64,000 nucleotides of DNA. It comes from OLB6 sp964467455. GTDB lineage: Bacteria > Bacteroidota > Ignavibacteria > Kapaibacteriales > Kapaibacteriaceae. The notes beneath the pieces were generated by a model that ran no database searches, was not told the origin of the DNA, and saw nothing but the letters and a program-made list of their open reading frames with translations. The DNA is taken from positions 104,897-168,896 of the forward strand of contig CAYXQJ010000005.1 of NCBI GenBank assembly GCA_964467455.1, given 5' to 3'. The position numbers and the translations under genes were made by a program. Below, one piece after another: positions 25,626-33,034 of the stretch (positions are counted from its first letter, which is position 1; each line of letters starts with the position of its first letter).

Positions 25626-25704
25626 AACTGCGTTGTAGAACTGCGTTGTCGAACTGCGTTGTCCAATTTCATTGTTGAACTTCGTTGTCTAGCTTCGCTG
25701 TCTA
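25623..25704. repeat. 13-bp tandem array, stop codon to stop codon
   Basis: Six full 13-bp units of the form TNNAAYTDCGTTG (first two identical, TAGAACTGCGTTG) run from the lipoprotein's stop codon to the stop codon of the convergent gene, which lies in a seventh partial unit. Nothing else fits in the gap. Confidence 0.92.
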
Positions 25705-26805
25705 ACGTTGTTGAATACGGAGAGTTGTCCGCTCAGATGTTGCGATCGCACGGGTCGTGTTGATGCTTCTCTTGTTCAACAACTCGATTAGATCGTTGAT
25801 CTCTTCGTCAAGGTGACCCGGTATCTGGGTGATCACGACAGCAGATGTAGCGTCAACAACACTCATCAACTCATGCATCACATCACGGAACGCCGCTTCG
25901 GAAGAGGCGGCGTCTTCGTAGATGCTAAAGCCGAATTCGTATGTGCCGTGATGTTGCGAGGTGATGCCGTCGTGCATACACAATTGTGTGCGGATGTCGG
26001 TGTCGCGTAGGGTGAGAATGCGGGTGGTGATGTCGCACCGCACAAACACGCGGGGACGCGAGGTGCCTTTGCAGCGGAACTCCAACGTCTTGGCGTTAAG
26101 CGGTAGATCCATTTGTATGCTGTCTTCGAACGCAATGGATGTGGTGAAGTTGTTGCGACAGTCCCTCACATTCACCACCACATAGCCGCTCTGGTCGCAC
26201 GTGCGGTTGACCTCAATGTCGCGCACCACACTACGCGGCGTTGCGCGGTACTTGCGCACCACGCCGTCAATTTCGCGCAGGAACGTCAGCGTGCTGTCTT
26301 CATACTTCGCACCATACTCATCGGCACCCGTGTTGATGTCGCGTCCGATATTGGAGGGGGCTAACCATTTCTTTCGCCCCAGATTGGGAAAGTACTTCTC
26401 GGTGGCGAACTGTATGTCGATGCCGCCATATCCGGGCAGTCTGTTCGATGCAAGCACAGCCGTGTCGTTGTTGGGCGACATCACCGATGCCGTCTCATAG
26501 AACGTCACACCGTCGATCTTGCGCACCGAGAACTTCGGCAGGTCGCTCTTCTTCACCTTGCCCGCCTCGCCAAACAACTCCTGCACATCCCACAACGAGC
26601 AACACAGGTCCCATAACTGCACCTGCTCCTGACCGTATTCGGCACTCACCCGCAGGTCAGGGATCGCATCCAGCACTTCCTTGCGGATACTGTCCTTCTC
26701 CTGCTGCGTCTGCGCCCGCACCCATGCCTCCCGCATGCGATATAAATTCGCATCCTGCTGCCCACTCCCCAACATCATCACACAAACAACAACGGATAGA
26801 ATCAT
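25702..26805 (-). CDS. Secreted hypothetical protein flanked by inverted repeat arrays
   Basis: 367 residues. The N-terminus MILSVVVCVMMLGSGQQDA looks like a short signal peptide. The first 80 residues are charged and helical with two cysteines (DLCCSLWD); the rest is mixed alpha/beta with a DIEVNRTCDQSGYVVVNVRD strand pair and a cysteine pattern suggesting disulfides in the periplasm or outside. The C-terminal part (VVDATSAVVITQIPGHLDEE) may form an alpha/beta end. I do not recognise a family. Both the start and the stop codon touch 13-bp repeat arrays, one in each orientation. Confidence 0.55.
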   Translation of the reverse strand: MILSVVVCVMMLGSGQQDANLYRMREAWVRAQTQQEKDSIRKEVLDAIPDLRVSAEYGQEQVQLWDLCCSLWDVQELFGEAGKVKKSDLPKFSVRKIDGVTFYETASVMSPNNDTAVLASNRLPGYGGIDIQFATEKYFPNLGRKKWLAPSNIGRDINTGADEYGAKYEDSTLTFLREIDGVVRKYRATPRSVVRDIEVNRTCDQSGYVVVNVRDCRNNFTTSIAFEDSIQMDLPLNAKTLEFRCKGTSRPRVFVRCDITTRILTLRDTDIRTQLCMHDGITSQHHGTYEFGFSIYEDAASSEAAFRDVMHELMSVVDATSAVVITQIPGHLDEEINDLIELLNKRSINTTRAIATSERTTLRIQQR

Positions 26806-26806
26806 A

Positions 26807-26910
26807 CAGCGAAGCTAGACAACAAAGTTCAACAGCGCAGCTAAACAACGAAGTTAGACAACGGAGTTAGACAACGAAGTTCGACAGCGCAGCTAAACAA
26901 CGAAGTTAGA
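26807..26910. repeat. 13-bp tandem array, eight units, opposite orientation
   Basis: Eight head-to-tail 13-bp units (CAACGAAGTTAGA, CAGCGCAGCTAAA and variants) make exactly 104 bp. They start one base upstream of the ATG of the 25702-26805 gene and end over the stop codon of the next gene. These are the reverse complement of the units at 25623. Confidence 0.93.
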
Positions 26911-27814
26911 ACGGCGTCCACGCAAACGCCACCGTTGGCACAAATGCCGGACCCGGCACGGTGGTGATGCCGAAGTCCATGGCCACGGCCGTCGACGTAA
27001 GACGTAGCCCAACATACAACGCCGTGTTGGATGGACGTGTAAGGTCGGCATTCCAGAGCTCGCCGATGAAGTGCAGGTTCTTCATCTCCGGGAAGCGCGT
27101 GTCCAAGCCCAGGCCGATGCCGAAGGTGCCGTTGGCCAGGGCAAAGCTGACAGGATCGATCAAGTCGCCCGCCGTGATCGTGTAGGTATCCTTGCCCGCA
27201 ACCTTGGCGAACATCATCACGCTGGCCTGGGTGCGGACGCCGGTGAAGGTGGCCACACCAAAGACGTGACCCATGAAGTTGACGTCGTTCAACCAACCAC
27301 CGTTGAAGCCCAAAGCGTAGTATTGCTCGCCCCCTTCCACAAGACCGTTCTCGCCTTTGTGGACGGTGAACTTGGCGTTGACGACGCTGATCTGTTCGCT
27401 CCAATCGATGCCGGGCAAGATGGTACGTCCGGCCGTTATGCTGAACCATTCGCCAATGCCAAAGCCGCCATACGGCATTACGCCTTCGATGAGGGCAACA
27501 AAGTGGTCACCACGAATGGGTTGCGCTGTTGGCATGATGTAGCCACGATGACGATGACGATAGGCCTCGTTGCTGGTAGAGATCCAAGCGATCTCCTTGG
27601 CATAGATCTTGGCCCTCCCGATCACGGCCAGCACACGCACATAGGCACCGGTACTGTCCTCAGCGATCTCTGCGATCGGCCCGCTGATGATGTCGCCATT
27701 GTGCAGTCGCACCAGATACGTCTCATCATCCAGGAACGTCATGTTCAACAACTCGTCGTCAGTGATGGCGAAGAGTGGAGCAGTGGAGAGGAGGAAGAAG
27801 AGGATGTATTTCAC
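26906..27814 (-). CDS. Outer-membrane-like secreted protein
   Basis: 302 residues from a GTG start directly against the GGGAACT array, with signal peptide VKYILFFLLSTAPLFA. The first 75 residues (LLNMTFLDDETYLVRLHNGD, IAEDSTGAYVRVLAVIGRAKIYAKEIAWIST) look like a small SH3-like barrel, as in LSm/PQQ-like adaptor folds. Residues 90-302 have the glycine/aromatic alternation of an outer-membrane beta barrel and end in AFAWTPF with terminal phenylalanine, as in many barrels. Family unknown. The stop codon TAA lies in the first unit of a 13-bp array. Confidence 0.6.
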   Translation of the reverse strand: MKYILFFLLSTAPLFAITDDELLNMTFLDDETYLVRLHNGDIISGPIAEIAEDSTGAYVRVLAVIGRAKIYAKEIAWISTSNEAYRHRHRGYIMPTAQPIRGDHFVALIEGVMPYGGFGIGEWFSITAGRTILPGIDWSEQISVVNAKFTVHKGENGLVEGGEQYYALGFNGGWLNDVNFMGHVFGVATFTGVRTQASVMMFAKVAGKDTYTITAGDLIDPVSFALANGTFGIGLGLDTRFPEMKNLHFIGELWNADLTRPSNTALYVGLRLTSTAVAMDFGITTVPGPAFVPTVAFAWTPF

Positions 27815-27863
27815 GGGAACTGGGAACTGGGAACTGGGAACTGGGAACTGGGAACTGGGAACT
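27815..27863. repeat. GGGAACT array, exactly seven perfect copies
   Basis: Seven uninterrupted copies (49 bp) begin at the base next to the start codon of the 26906-27814 gene and are followed with no gap by a second heptamer array. Confidence 0.97.
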
Positions 27864-27912
27864 TGCTACTCGCTGCTTGATACTCGCTACTTGCTACTTG
27901 CTACTCGCTACT
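27864..27912. repeat. YGCTACT heptamer array, exactly seven copies
   Basis: Seven units (TGCTACT, CGCTGCT, TGATACT, CGCTACT, TGCTACT, TGCTACT, CGCTACT) fill the remaining space and end inside the rlmN stop codon. Read on the rlmN strand they are TAGCRAG repeats, so the array carries the stop triplet. Confidence 0.95.
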
Positions 27913-29008
27913 AAATCTCTGAAAGTGCAAGCTGCCCACACGCTGCATCGATGTCCAACCCGGAGGAGCTGCGGATGAGGACGTGGACGCCTTCTTCGCG
28001 CAGACGGTCGATGAACCACTGGATGCGGTGCGGAGGAGTGGGTTTGAGCTCGGCGGCAAATCCTTCTGGGTGGGTAAAATCGATCTCGTGGAAGGGGATG
28101 ACGTTGACCTTCGTGGGCATGCGACGCGCAAGTTTGGCTAATCGTTTGACGTCGTCGTCGGTATCGTTGAGTCCGTCAAACAAGATGTACTCATATGTGA
28201 TGCTCTTGCGTGTGGCCTTGTAATACGTTTCCAGCGCATCATACAGCACCGGCAGGGGCCACTTCTTGGCAATAGGCATAAGCTTCTCGCGCACCCCTTG
28301 CGTGGTAGCGTGCAAGCTCACGGCAAGCTTGATGATCTGCTTCTCTTCGGCCATCCGCAGAATACCCGGTACTACGCCGGCAGTACTTAGCGTGGTCCGG
28401 CGCGGTGCTACCATCTTTGTGCGCTGATCGTTGAAGATCTGCACGGACTTCATCACTTCGTCATAGTTGTTCATGGGTTCACCCATGCCCATAAAGACGA
28501 TGTTGGTGATCTTCTTCTCTGAATGCTTCTGCGCTTGCAAGAACTGATCAACGATCTCACCCGACGTGAGATTGCGCGTGAGGTTCAACGTTGCCGTCGC
28601 GCAGAATTCACAACCAAGATTACAGCCGACCTGCGTGGAGATACACAACGTCAGTCGACGCGGATGTCCGTCGTCTTCTACCATCTCACTCGGGATCAAC
28701 ACACTCTCGATCGTGCGGTTGTCCCACAACTCGAACAGGAACTTCTTGGTCCCATCGCCCGACGTCTGCAGCTTTGACAACGTCACACTTTGTGTGCGAA
28801 ACTCCGCCGACAGTTTATCGCGCAGCGTTTGCGGCAACACGATCATCTCCTGCACATCATCGATGCGGCTGATGTACATCGCATCATAGATCTGTTGTGC
28901 ACGGTACTTCTTTTCGCCGTGTTCTACCAGCAGCTGTTCAAGCTCGTTAAGGGGCAGACCTTTCAGCTCAATGGGTCCGGCTACGATATCGCGTTTCGCT
29001 TTAGCCAT
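27911..29008 (-). CDS. rlmN: 23S rRNA (adenine(2503)-C(2))-methyltransferase RlmN
   Basis: 365 residues, full length. N-terminal helical domain with LNELEQLLVEHGEKKYRAQQ, then a radical-SAM barrel with the cluster motif CNLGCEFCAT (CxxxCxxC), the SAM-binding GMGEPMNNYDEV and SLHATTQGVREKLMPI segments, and a C-terminal ACGQL supplying the second catalytic cysteine used for methyl transfer. The enzyme methylates A2503 of 23S rRNA and A37 of some tRNAs. Its start overlaps the stop of the upstream oxidoreductase gene by eight bases. The stop codon begins the repeat array. Confidence 0.95.
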   Translation of the reverse strand: MAKAKRDIVAGPIELKGLPLNELEQLLVEHGEKKYRAQQIYDAMYISRIDDVQEMIVLPQTLRDKLSAEFRTQSVTLSKLQTSGDGTKKFLFELWDNRTIESVLIPSEMVEDDGHPRRLTLCISTQVGCNLGCEFCATATLNLTRNLTSGEIVDQFLQAQKHSEKKITNIVFMGMGEPMNNYDEVMKSVQIFNDQRTKMVAPRRTTLSTAGVVPGILRMAEEKQIIKLAVSLHATTQGVREKLMPIAKKWPLPVLYDALETYYKATRKSITYEYILFDGLNDTDDDVKRLAKLARRMPTKVNVIPFHEIDFTHPEGFAAELKPTPPHRIQWFIDRLREEGVHVLIRSSSGLDIDAACGQLALSEI

Positions 29009-30167
29009 GCTGCAAAGTTACCACGGCTGCTTCCTCAGCGATGGTGCTGCCGATGGCCACACCCATGCCGTTACATCCAAAGGCCTGCACCACACCCGGC
29101 GCAACTTCGCCAACGAACGGCTGTTTATCTTCACGGAAACCCATGATGCCTGCCCACCGATGTTCGATCTTCACATGATAGGAGGGGGCGATCACTTCCG
29201 TCAATAGCTTCTCCAGGTAGTCTTGGATCAACGCTGTGGTCGCAAACTCCGTCGTGGTCTCTTCTTCGAAGGCAAGGTTCCGCCCGCCCCCTAACAAGAT
29301 GCGGTCACCAAGACTACGGAAGTACACATACCCTTCGTCATAGTGATACGAACCACGCAACGGCAGTCCGGGGATGGGTGCGGTGACGATCACCTGGCCC
29401 CTGCCCGGCACACACGACGCTGCCGATCCCGTATCGACAAGTGCGTTAGTTGCCACCACCACCCGCTCGGCAGAGATCTCATTTCCGTTAGATAAAAGCA
29501 GTGTGCGCCTGTCATTCCGAGGCGAAGCCGAGGAACCGAAACGAGGCACCACCTCCCCCACCACCATCTCTACACCAAGTGTCTGCGCCACCGACCACAA
29601 TCCACGAACAAGTAGACCACTATGCAACGTGCCTTCGTACGGTGTGCGCACGAGGGTGCGTACAGACGGACCGAAGCCGAAGTGGTTGATGAGATCGTTG
29701 CGGATCTCGAATGCCGGGGCATGAAAGAGTGGTTCGAGGAGTGCGTTGATCTCGTCGAGGCGGTCGAGCGACGGGTGATGATCGATGAAGATCTCATAGC
29801 CGCCGTGTTCTTCGTAGCCGATGTTGATGTGGGCCACACGACGTCGGAGTTTTTGCAGTCCTTCCAGTCGACGTTGCACCAAGGCGCGTGCCGCATCGGC
29901 ACCCATGAGGTCGATGTCGTGGGCGATCTCACTCACCGAGCCAAAACATGCAAAGCCGGCATTGCGGGTAGAAGCACCGCGCGGTGGTTCGCTGCGTTCG
30001 ATCACCACAACGTGGAGATCGGGCTGACGCTCTTTGAGTTCGATGGCCGTAGAGATGCCGATGATGCCGCCACCGATAACGGCAACGTCACACGACAAAT
30101 GCGAAAAGCCGCTTCTCGGTGAAGAAGCGGCCTTCGTCCAGACGTCTGTTTCCCAGTAACTGTTCAT
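29001..30167 (-). CDS. FAD-dependent amino acid/amine oxidoreductase (DAO family) with an in-frame repeat insertion
   Basis: 388 residues. FAD-binding dinucleotide fold at the N-terminus (VAVIGGGIIGISTAIELKER with VVVIERSEPPRGASTRNAGF), then a substrate domain with VVVATNALVDT and the C-terminal second FAD contact (RWAGIMGFREDKQPFVGEV, GCNGMGVAIG). This matches the DAO superfamily near gamma-glutamylputrescine and glycine oxidases; the substrate is uncertain. Residues about 207-219 (RFGSSASPRNDR) are encoded by a copy of the GTCATTCCGA repeat found at 48 kb, sitting between VVGEVVP and TLLLSNG strands, probably a surface loop. The gene lies between a lipoprotein gene and rlmN with overlapping ends. 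Confidence 0.83.
   Translation of the reverse strand: MNSYWETDVWTKAASSPRSGFSHLSCDVAVIGGGIIGISTAIELKERQPDLHVVVIERSEPPRGASTRNAGFACFGSVSEIAHDIDLMGADAARALVQRRLEGLQKLRRRVAHINIGYEEHGGYEIFIDHHPSLDRLDEINALLEPLFHAPAFEIRNDLINHFGFGPSVRTLVRTPYEGTLHSGLLVRGLWSVAQTLGVEMVVGEVVPRFGSSASPRNDRRTLLLSNGNEISAERVVVATNALVDTGSAASCVPGRGQVIVTAPIPGLPLRGSYHYDEGYVYFRSLGDRILLGGGRNLAFEEETTTEFATTALIQDYLEKLLTEVIAPSYHVKIEHRWAGIMGFREDKQPFVGEVAPGVVQAFGCNGMGVAIGSTIAEEAAVVTLQHG
29511..29546. repeat. GTCATTCCGA-type repeat inside the oxidoreductase gene
   Basis: 36 bases (12 codons) starting GTCATTCCGAGGCGAAGCC share the core GTCATTCCGAxxCGAAGCC with the intergenic elements at 48.1-48.4 kb. The insertion keeps the frame and codes for a serine/arginine-rich loop. 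Confidence 0.7.
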
Positions 30168-30697
30168 CGCACAAAGAACACGCCTGACTGCGCCACAAGG
30201 ATCTCGCCAGTAGCGCTTTTGAGCGTGCCGTTGAAGTAGCCGGAGATCTTGGTGACGCCGTTCTCGGAACGCACGCCGGTGATCACGGTCTTTCCTTCAA
30301 GCGAAACGTAGGCCGTGCTGTTATCGATGTTGTTGATCAGCACGGTACACGTGCCCGTGCCGGTACCCCATGTGAACTCACCCGGAGCCGTTGGCATACC
30401 GCCGGAGAAACTCAGGGTGATGCGCGGGACCTCGGAGAAGCTGGGATTTTGTGACAAGAAGAACTGCACATCGTTGACACCAACGCGGTCGGACAAACAG
30501 ATCATATTAGTGATGCGCTTGCCTTCCACGTTCATGATCAGGTCTGCCGATTTATTGAAGTAGATCGGCCTGCCGAATGAATCATCGTACAACACAGAAA
30601 GTTCTTGTCCCGGATCGGCACCTGTTGGTCCCTCTTCGCAGGACGTGAGCATCAATGCGGCGATGGCGATACTGAAACCTACCAGTAGATGTCTCAT
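30164..30697 (-). CDS. Lipoprotein of unknown function
   Basis: 177 residues. Lipobox LTSC with cysteine about residue 20, followed by an acidic EEGPTGADPGQE linker. The mature domain is beta-rich (SADLIMNVEGKRITNMICLS, RITLSFSGGMPTAPGEFTWG with a later TCTVLINN strand), suggesting a small sandwich. No family was recognised. Its ATG region overlaps the stop codon of nothing upstream but its own stop overlaps the oxidoreductase start (ATGA), so it is cotranscribed with the oxidoreductase and rlmN. Confidence 0.6.
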   Translation of the reverse strand: MRHLLVGFSIAIAALMLTSCEEGPTGADPGQELSVLYDDSFGRPIYFNKSADLIMNVEGKRITNMICLSDRVGVNDVQFFLSQNPSFSEVPRITLSFSGGMPTAPGEFTWGTGTGTCTVLINNIDNSTAYVSLEGKTVITGVRSENGVTKISGYFNGTLKSATGEILVAQSGVFFVR

Positions 30698-30699
30698 GA

Positions 30700-31452
30700 T
30701 CAGAATCCTAGATTGAAGAGATAGGCAATCCCAAGGTGGGCACTTGCCGGTGTGAGATTAAGGACCTTCGACGTTGCCCAATCCGTGAGGCGTATACCAC
30801 GACTATCGGTTTGAGTGCCGTAGAAGTATGAGTCGTCGTTATACACTCCACCAAAGAAATACTTCACGCCAAGGTCAACGAACAGCGTGCCGATCTTGGA
30901 CTTCCACACGTTGATCATGCCCCCTAACCGAATGTCCATCGACATCGAGGCGAGGAGATCCGTATCAACAACATAGTGCGCGTCGCCGAGGTCGGGATTC
31001 CATCGTTCGGCCTTCATCGGGAAGTTGAAGCCCACGCCGATCGTGAAACCGCTGAGGTTGAATTGTGGGGCGATGGTGAACATCGTATACCGCTCGATGA
31101 AGTAGCCCTCCCAATCCGTACCGCCGGCATAATATTCGTAGGGACGTGTGCGAGTGCCGGTGGTTGAGACACCGATATCAACGCGACCACCGATCTTAGA
31201 ACCCGCGCCAAAGGGGGCGTAGATCACGGCCCCATAGGTGGGTACGAACCAGAAGTCCGGATTGACCTTGCGGCCTTCCGCATTTTCCGTGGCAATACCA
31301 CCGGAGGCAATGCCGATCTGGGCACCGATGCCCAAAACGTACGGTTCGCTAGGAATAATGTCGATCTCGGGCTGCGTGGAATCCGACTGGCTCCAGGCAA
31401 CGCCGGGCATCGATAACACCGCAATACATAAGGCGGTTAGAAATCCTCTCAT
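30700..31452 (-). CDS. Outer membrane beta-barrel protein
   Basis: Start set at MRGFLTALCIAVLSMPGVAWSQ (signal peptide) with AAAGGGGTGGCG upstream; the 22 codons before are rejected. After a short periplasmic segment (DSTQPEIDIIPSEPY), the mature part alternates glycine/aromatic strands (YVLGIGAQIGIASGG, IGGRVDIGVSTTG, QFNLSGFTIGVGFNFPM, MDIRLGGMINVW) ending in HLGIAYLFNLGF with a terminal phenylalanine, a standard barrel end. It resembles the barrel at 44.8-45.5 kb (shared RLGGMI and GIxYLFNL segments), so the two may be paralogues. First gene of a leftward run ending in rlmN. Confidence 0.68.
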   Translation of the reverse strand: MRGFLTALCIAVLSMPGVAWSQSDSTQPEIDIIPSEPYVLGIGAQIGIASGGIATENAEGRKVNPDFWFVPTYGAVIYAPFGAGSKIGGRVDIGVSTTGTRTRPYEYYAGGTDWEGYFIERYTMFTIAPQFNLSGFTIGVGFNFPMKAERWNPDLGDAHYVVDTDLLASMSMDIRLGGMINVWKSKIGTLFVDLGVKYFFGGVYNDDSYFYGTQTDSRGIRLTDWATSKVLNLTPASAHLGIAYLFNLGF

Positions 31453-31542
31453 CGCCACCCCTTTCTCGTTGATTTTCGGTGAAATGTGGATAGATTGACC
31501 GAAAGCGAATCTACGCAAATGCCACTCTGTAACGACACCTCC

Positions 31543-31562
31543 CGCCTAGGGTTCTTTAGGCG
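31543..31562. promoter_or_regulatory. Inverted repeat between divergent barrel and sigma factor genes
   Basis: CGCCTA and TAGGCG form a 6-bp stem around an 8-base loop, 19 bases before the sigma factor ATG. It could be an operator or the leader structure of the sigma factor transcript; no known regulator site was matched. Confidence 0.35.
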
Positions 31563-31580
31563 TTCCATCATCGTCAGACC

Positions 31581-32129
31581 ATGACATACGAGCTCCTGTC
31601 AGACGAAGAGATCTTTGCTCTTGTACGAGACCACAACGATGAAGAGGCCTTCCGGGCACTCTATCGTAGGTATGACAAGCGGATCTATGCGTATTGTTTA
31701 CGCGCCCTTGGCAACCACGAAGAAGCCAAGGACGTGTTTCAGACCATCTCTATGACGGTGTTCGACAAGCGGGCATCGTTTACCGACGGCTCCTATGCGG
31801 CATGGCTCTTTACGATCACGCGGAACATGTGCCTCAAGACGATCCGGAATAGGCGCAATCAGACGGAGTTTGTGGAAGAGGCGTTTCCTTCGGACGAACA
31901 AGATTCCTACGGCCAAGATTTTCTCTTGAAAGCGGCCTTGCGAAAGGCCATCAACAATTTGTCGGATGATTTCCGAGAAGCTCTTGAGCTCCGATACTTT
32001 GACGAGCTCAGCTACGAGGAGATCGCTGAAACACTCAACATCACTGTGGCCTTAGCGAAGATCCGCGTGTTTCGCGCGAAGAAACAACTCACAAAATCCT
32101 TGTCCCCGATCCTGCACGAACTACGATGA
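31581..32129 (+). CDS. ECF sigma factor
   Basis: 182 residues in the two-domain ECF layout. Region 2 (about 25-95) shows EEAFRALYRRYDKRIYAYCL, KDVFQTISMTVFDKRASF and AAWLFTITRNMCLKTIRNRR, with the aromatic/basic residues that melt and recognise the -10 element. Region 4 (about 115-170) shows KAINNLSDDFREALELRYFD, then the helix-turn-helix ELSYEEIAETLNITVALAKI with RVFRAKKQL. The stop overlaps the start of the next gene (ATGA), which encodes the expected membrane-bound anti-sigma partner. The regulon is unknown. Confidence 0.9.
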   Translation: MTYELLSDEEIFALVRDHNDEEAFRALYRRYDKRIYAYCLRALGNHEEAKDVFQTISMTVFDKRASFTDGSYAAWLFTITRNMCLKTIRNRRNQTEFVEEAFPSDEQDSYGQDFLLKAALRKAINNLSDDFREALELRYFDELSYEEIAETLNITVALAKIRVFRAKKQLTKSLSPILHELR

Positions 32130-33034
32130 CAAACGATGAACTTTTAGCCGGCTTTCTGGATCGTTCTCTGAACGAAGACCAGCTGCTGGAATTCGAAGCC
32201 CGCAAGCAAGCAGATCCGTCCTTTGCGAGCGAAGTGAACGAGATGCTCACGGTGGAGGATCTTCTCAAGACCTCTGCACCGCGTGGCATGGCTCCTGCCG
32301 GCTTCCTTGTTGGCGTCGAATCGGCCGTGGCGTACAAGATCTTCTCGTCAACTCCCGCCGGCAGCGTTGTCGGTGGCTGGTTCTCATCGGCATGGACATG
32401 GATCGCCGCGGTTGGCGTGACACTCATTGGCGCTGCGACCTTCTTTATTGCGAATCGCCCGGCGGAAGAAATTCAGCGACCGGCGTCTGGCGTCCAATCA
32501 CAAGACGTCCAACGTCCATCCACAGACGTCCAACGTCCGGCGTCCAACGTCCAATCGCAAGACGTCCAACGTCCGTCACAAGACGTCCAACGTCCGGCGT
32601 CCAACGTCCAATCCACAGACGTCCAACGTCCGGCGTCCAACGTCCAATCGAAGGTCACGAACTACGAGCAACGCGCAACGAGCTACGAAGTAGAATCCAC
32701 CTACGAATCCACGATCACTAAGCTCAAGAAAGATCTGGATGTCTGCCGCTCGTCCGGCGACCAGATCCGCTGCATTCAGATCGCCCTGCAGATCGGACGT
32801 ACGTACCGTGAACGTCGCCTGACGGATGAGGCCATGGACTATCTGATGTTGGCACAGCGCGAAGCACAACAAGCCCGCATCGTGCAGTATGAGATCGAAG
32901 CATTCGGCGAGATGGGTCTGTTGATGCGCACCGTTGGAAGATCAAGTGACGCCAATGATCACTTCAAGAGTGCTGTGGAGTTGGGTTCGAAGAACGGACT
33001 CGATGTACAGAAGTGGTCGTCCGAGATCCGCTGA
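32126..33034 (+). CDS. Anti-sigma-factor-like membrane protein with long repeat linker and TPR end
   Basis: 302 residues, translationally coupled to the ECF sigma factor gene. Residues 1-60 form a small helical domain (DELLAGFLDRSLNEDQLLEF) like other short anti-sigma N-termini. A single transmembrane helix lies at about 92-112 (WIAAVGVTLIGAATFFIA). Residues 118-175 are a low-complexity linker of PASNVQSQDVQR and PSQDVQR repeats encoded by CGTCCAA-type DNA repeats, followed by YEQRATSYEVESTYEST from another repeat type. The last 100 residues are two helical TPR-like hairpins (CIQIALQIGRTYRERR, YEIEAFGEMGLLMRT). It probably holds the sigma factor at the membrane and senses a periplasmic signal through the TPR end. 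Confidence 0.72.
   Translation: MTNDELLAGFLDRSLNEDQLLEFEARKQADPSFASEVNEMLTVEDLLKTSAPRGMAPAGFLVGVESAVAYKIFSSTPAGSVVGGWFSSAWTWIAAVGVTLIGAATFFIANRPAEEIQRPASGVQSQDVQRPSTDVQRPASNVQSQDVQRPSQDVQRPASNVQSTDVQRPASNVQSKVTNYEQRATSYEVESTYESTITKLKKDLDVCRSSGDQIRCIQIALQIGRTYRERRLTDEAMDYLMLAQREAQQARIVQYEIEAFGEMGLLMRTVGRSSDANDHFKSAVELGSKNGLDVQKWSSEIR
32480..32650. repeat. CGTCCAA/CGTCCGG repeats inside the anti-sigma gene
   Basis: Head-to-tail CGTCC-based heptamers, some separated by 8-bp CAAGA variants, code for repeated 12- and 7-residue units. The unit has no stop codon in the used frame. Confidence 0.85.

Noticed and set aside
27071..27880. 269-residue plus-strand ORF opposite the barrel gene
   Set aside because: The minus-strand gene has a signal peptide and barrel pattern; the plus frame ends within the heptamer array and has unusual composition.
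32480..32650. Repeated CGTCC region as a CRISPR or replication origin iterons
   Set aside because: The repeats are in frame within a gene, give a repeated peptide and have no regular spacer or AT-rich unwinding element.
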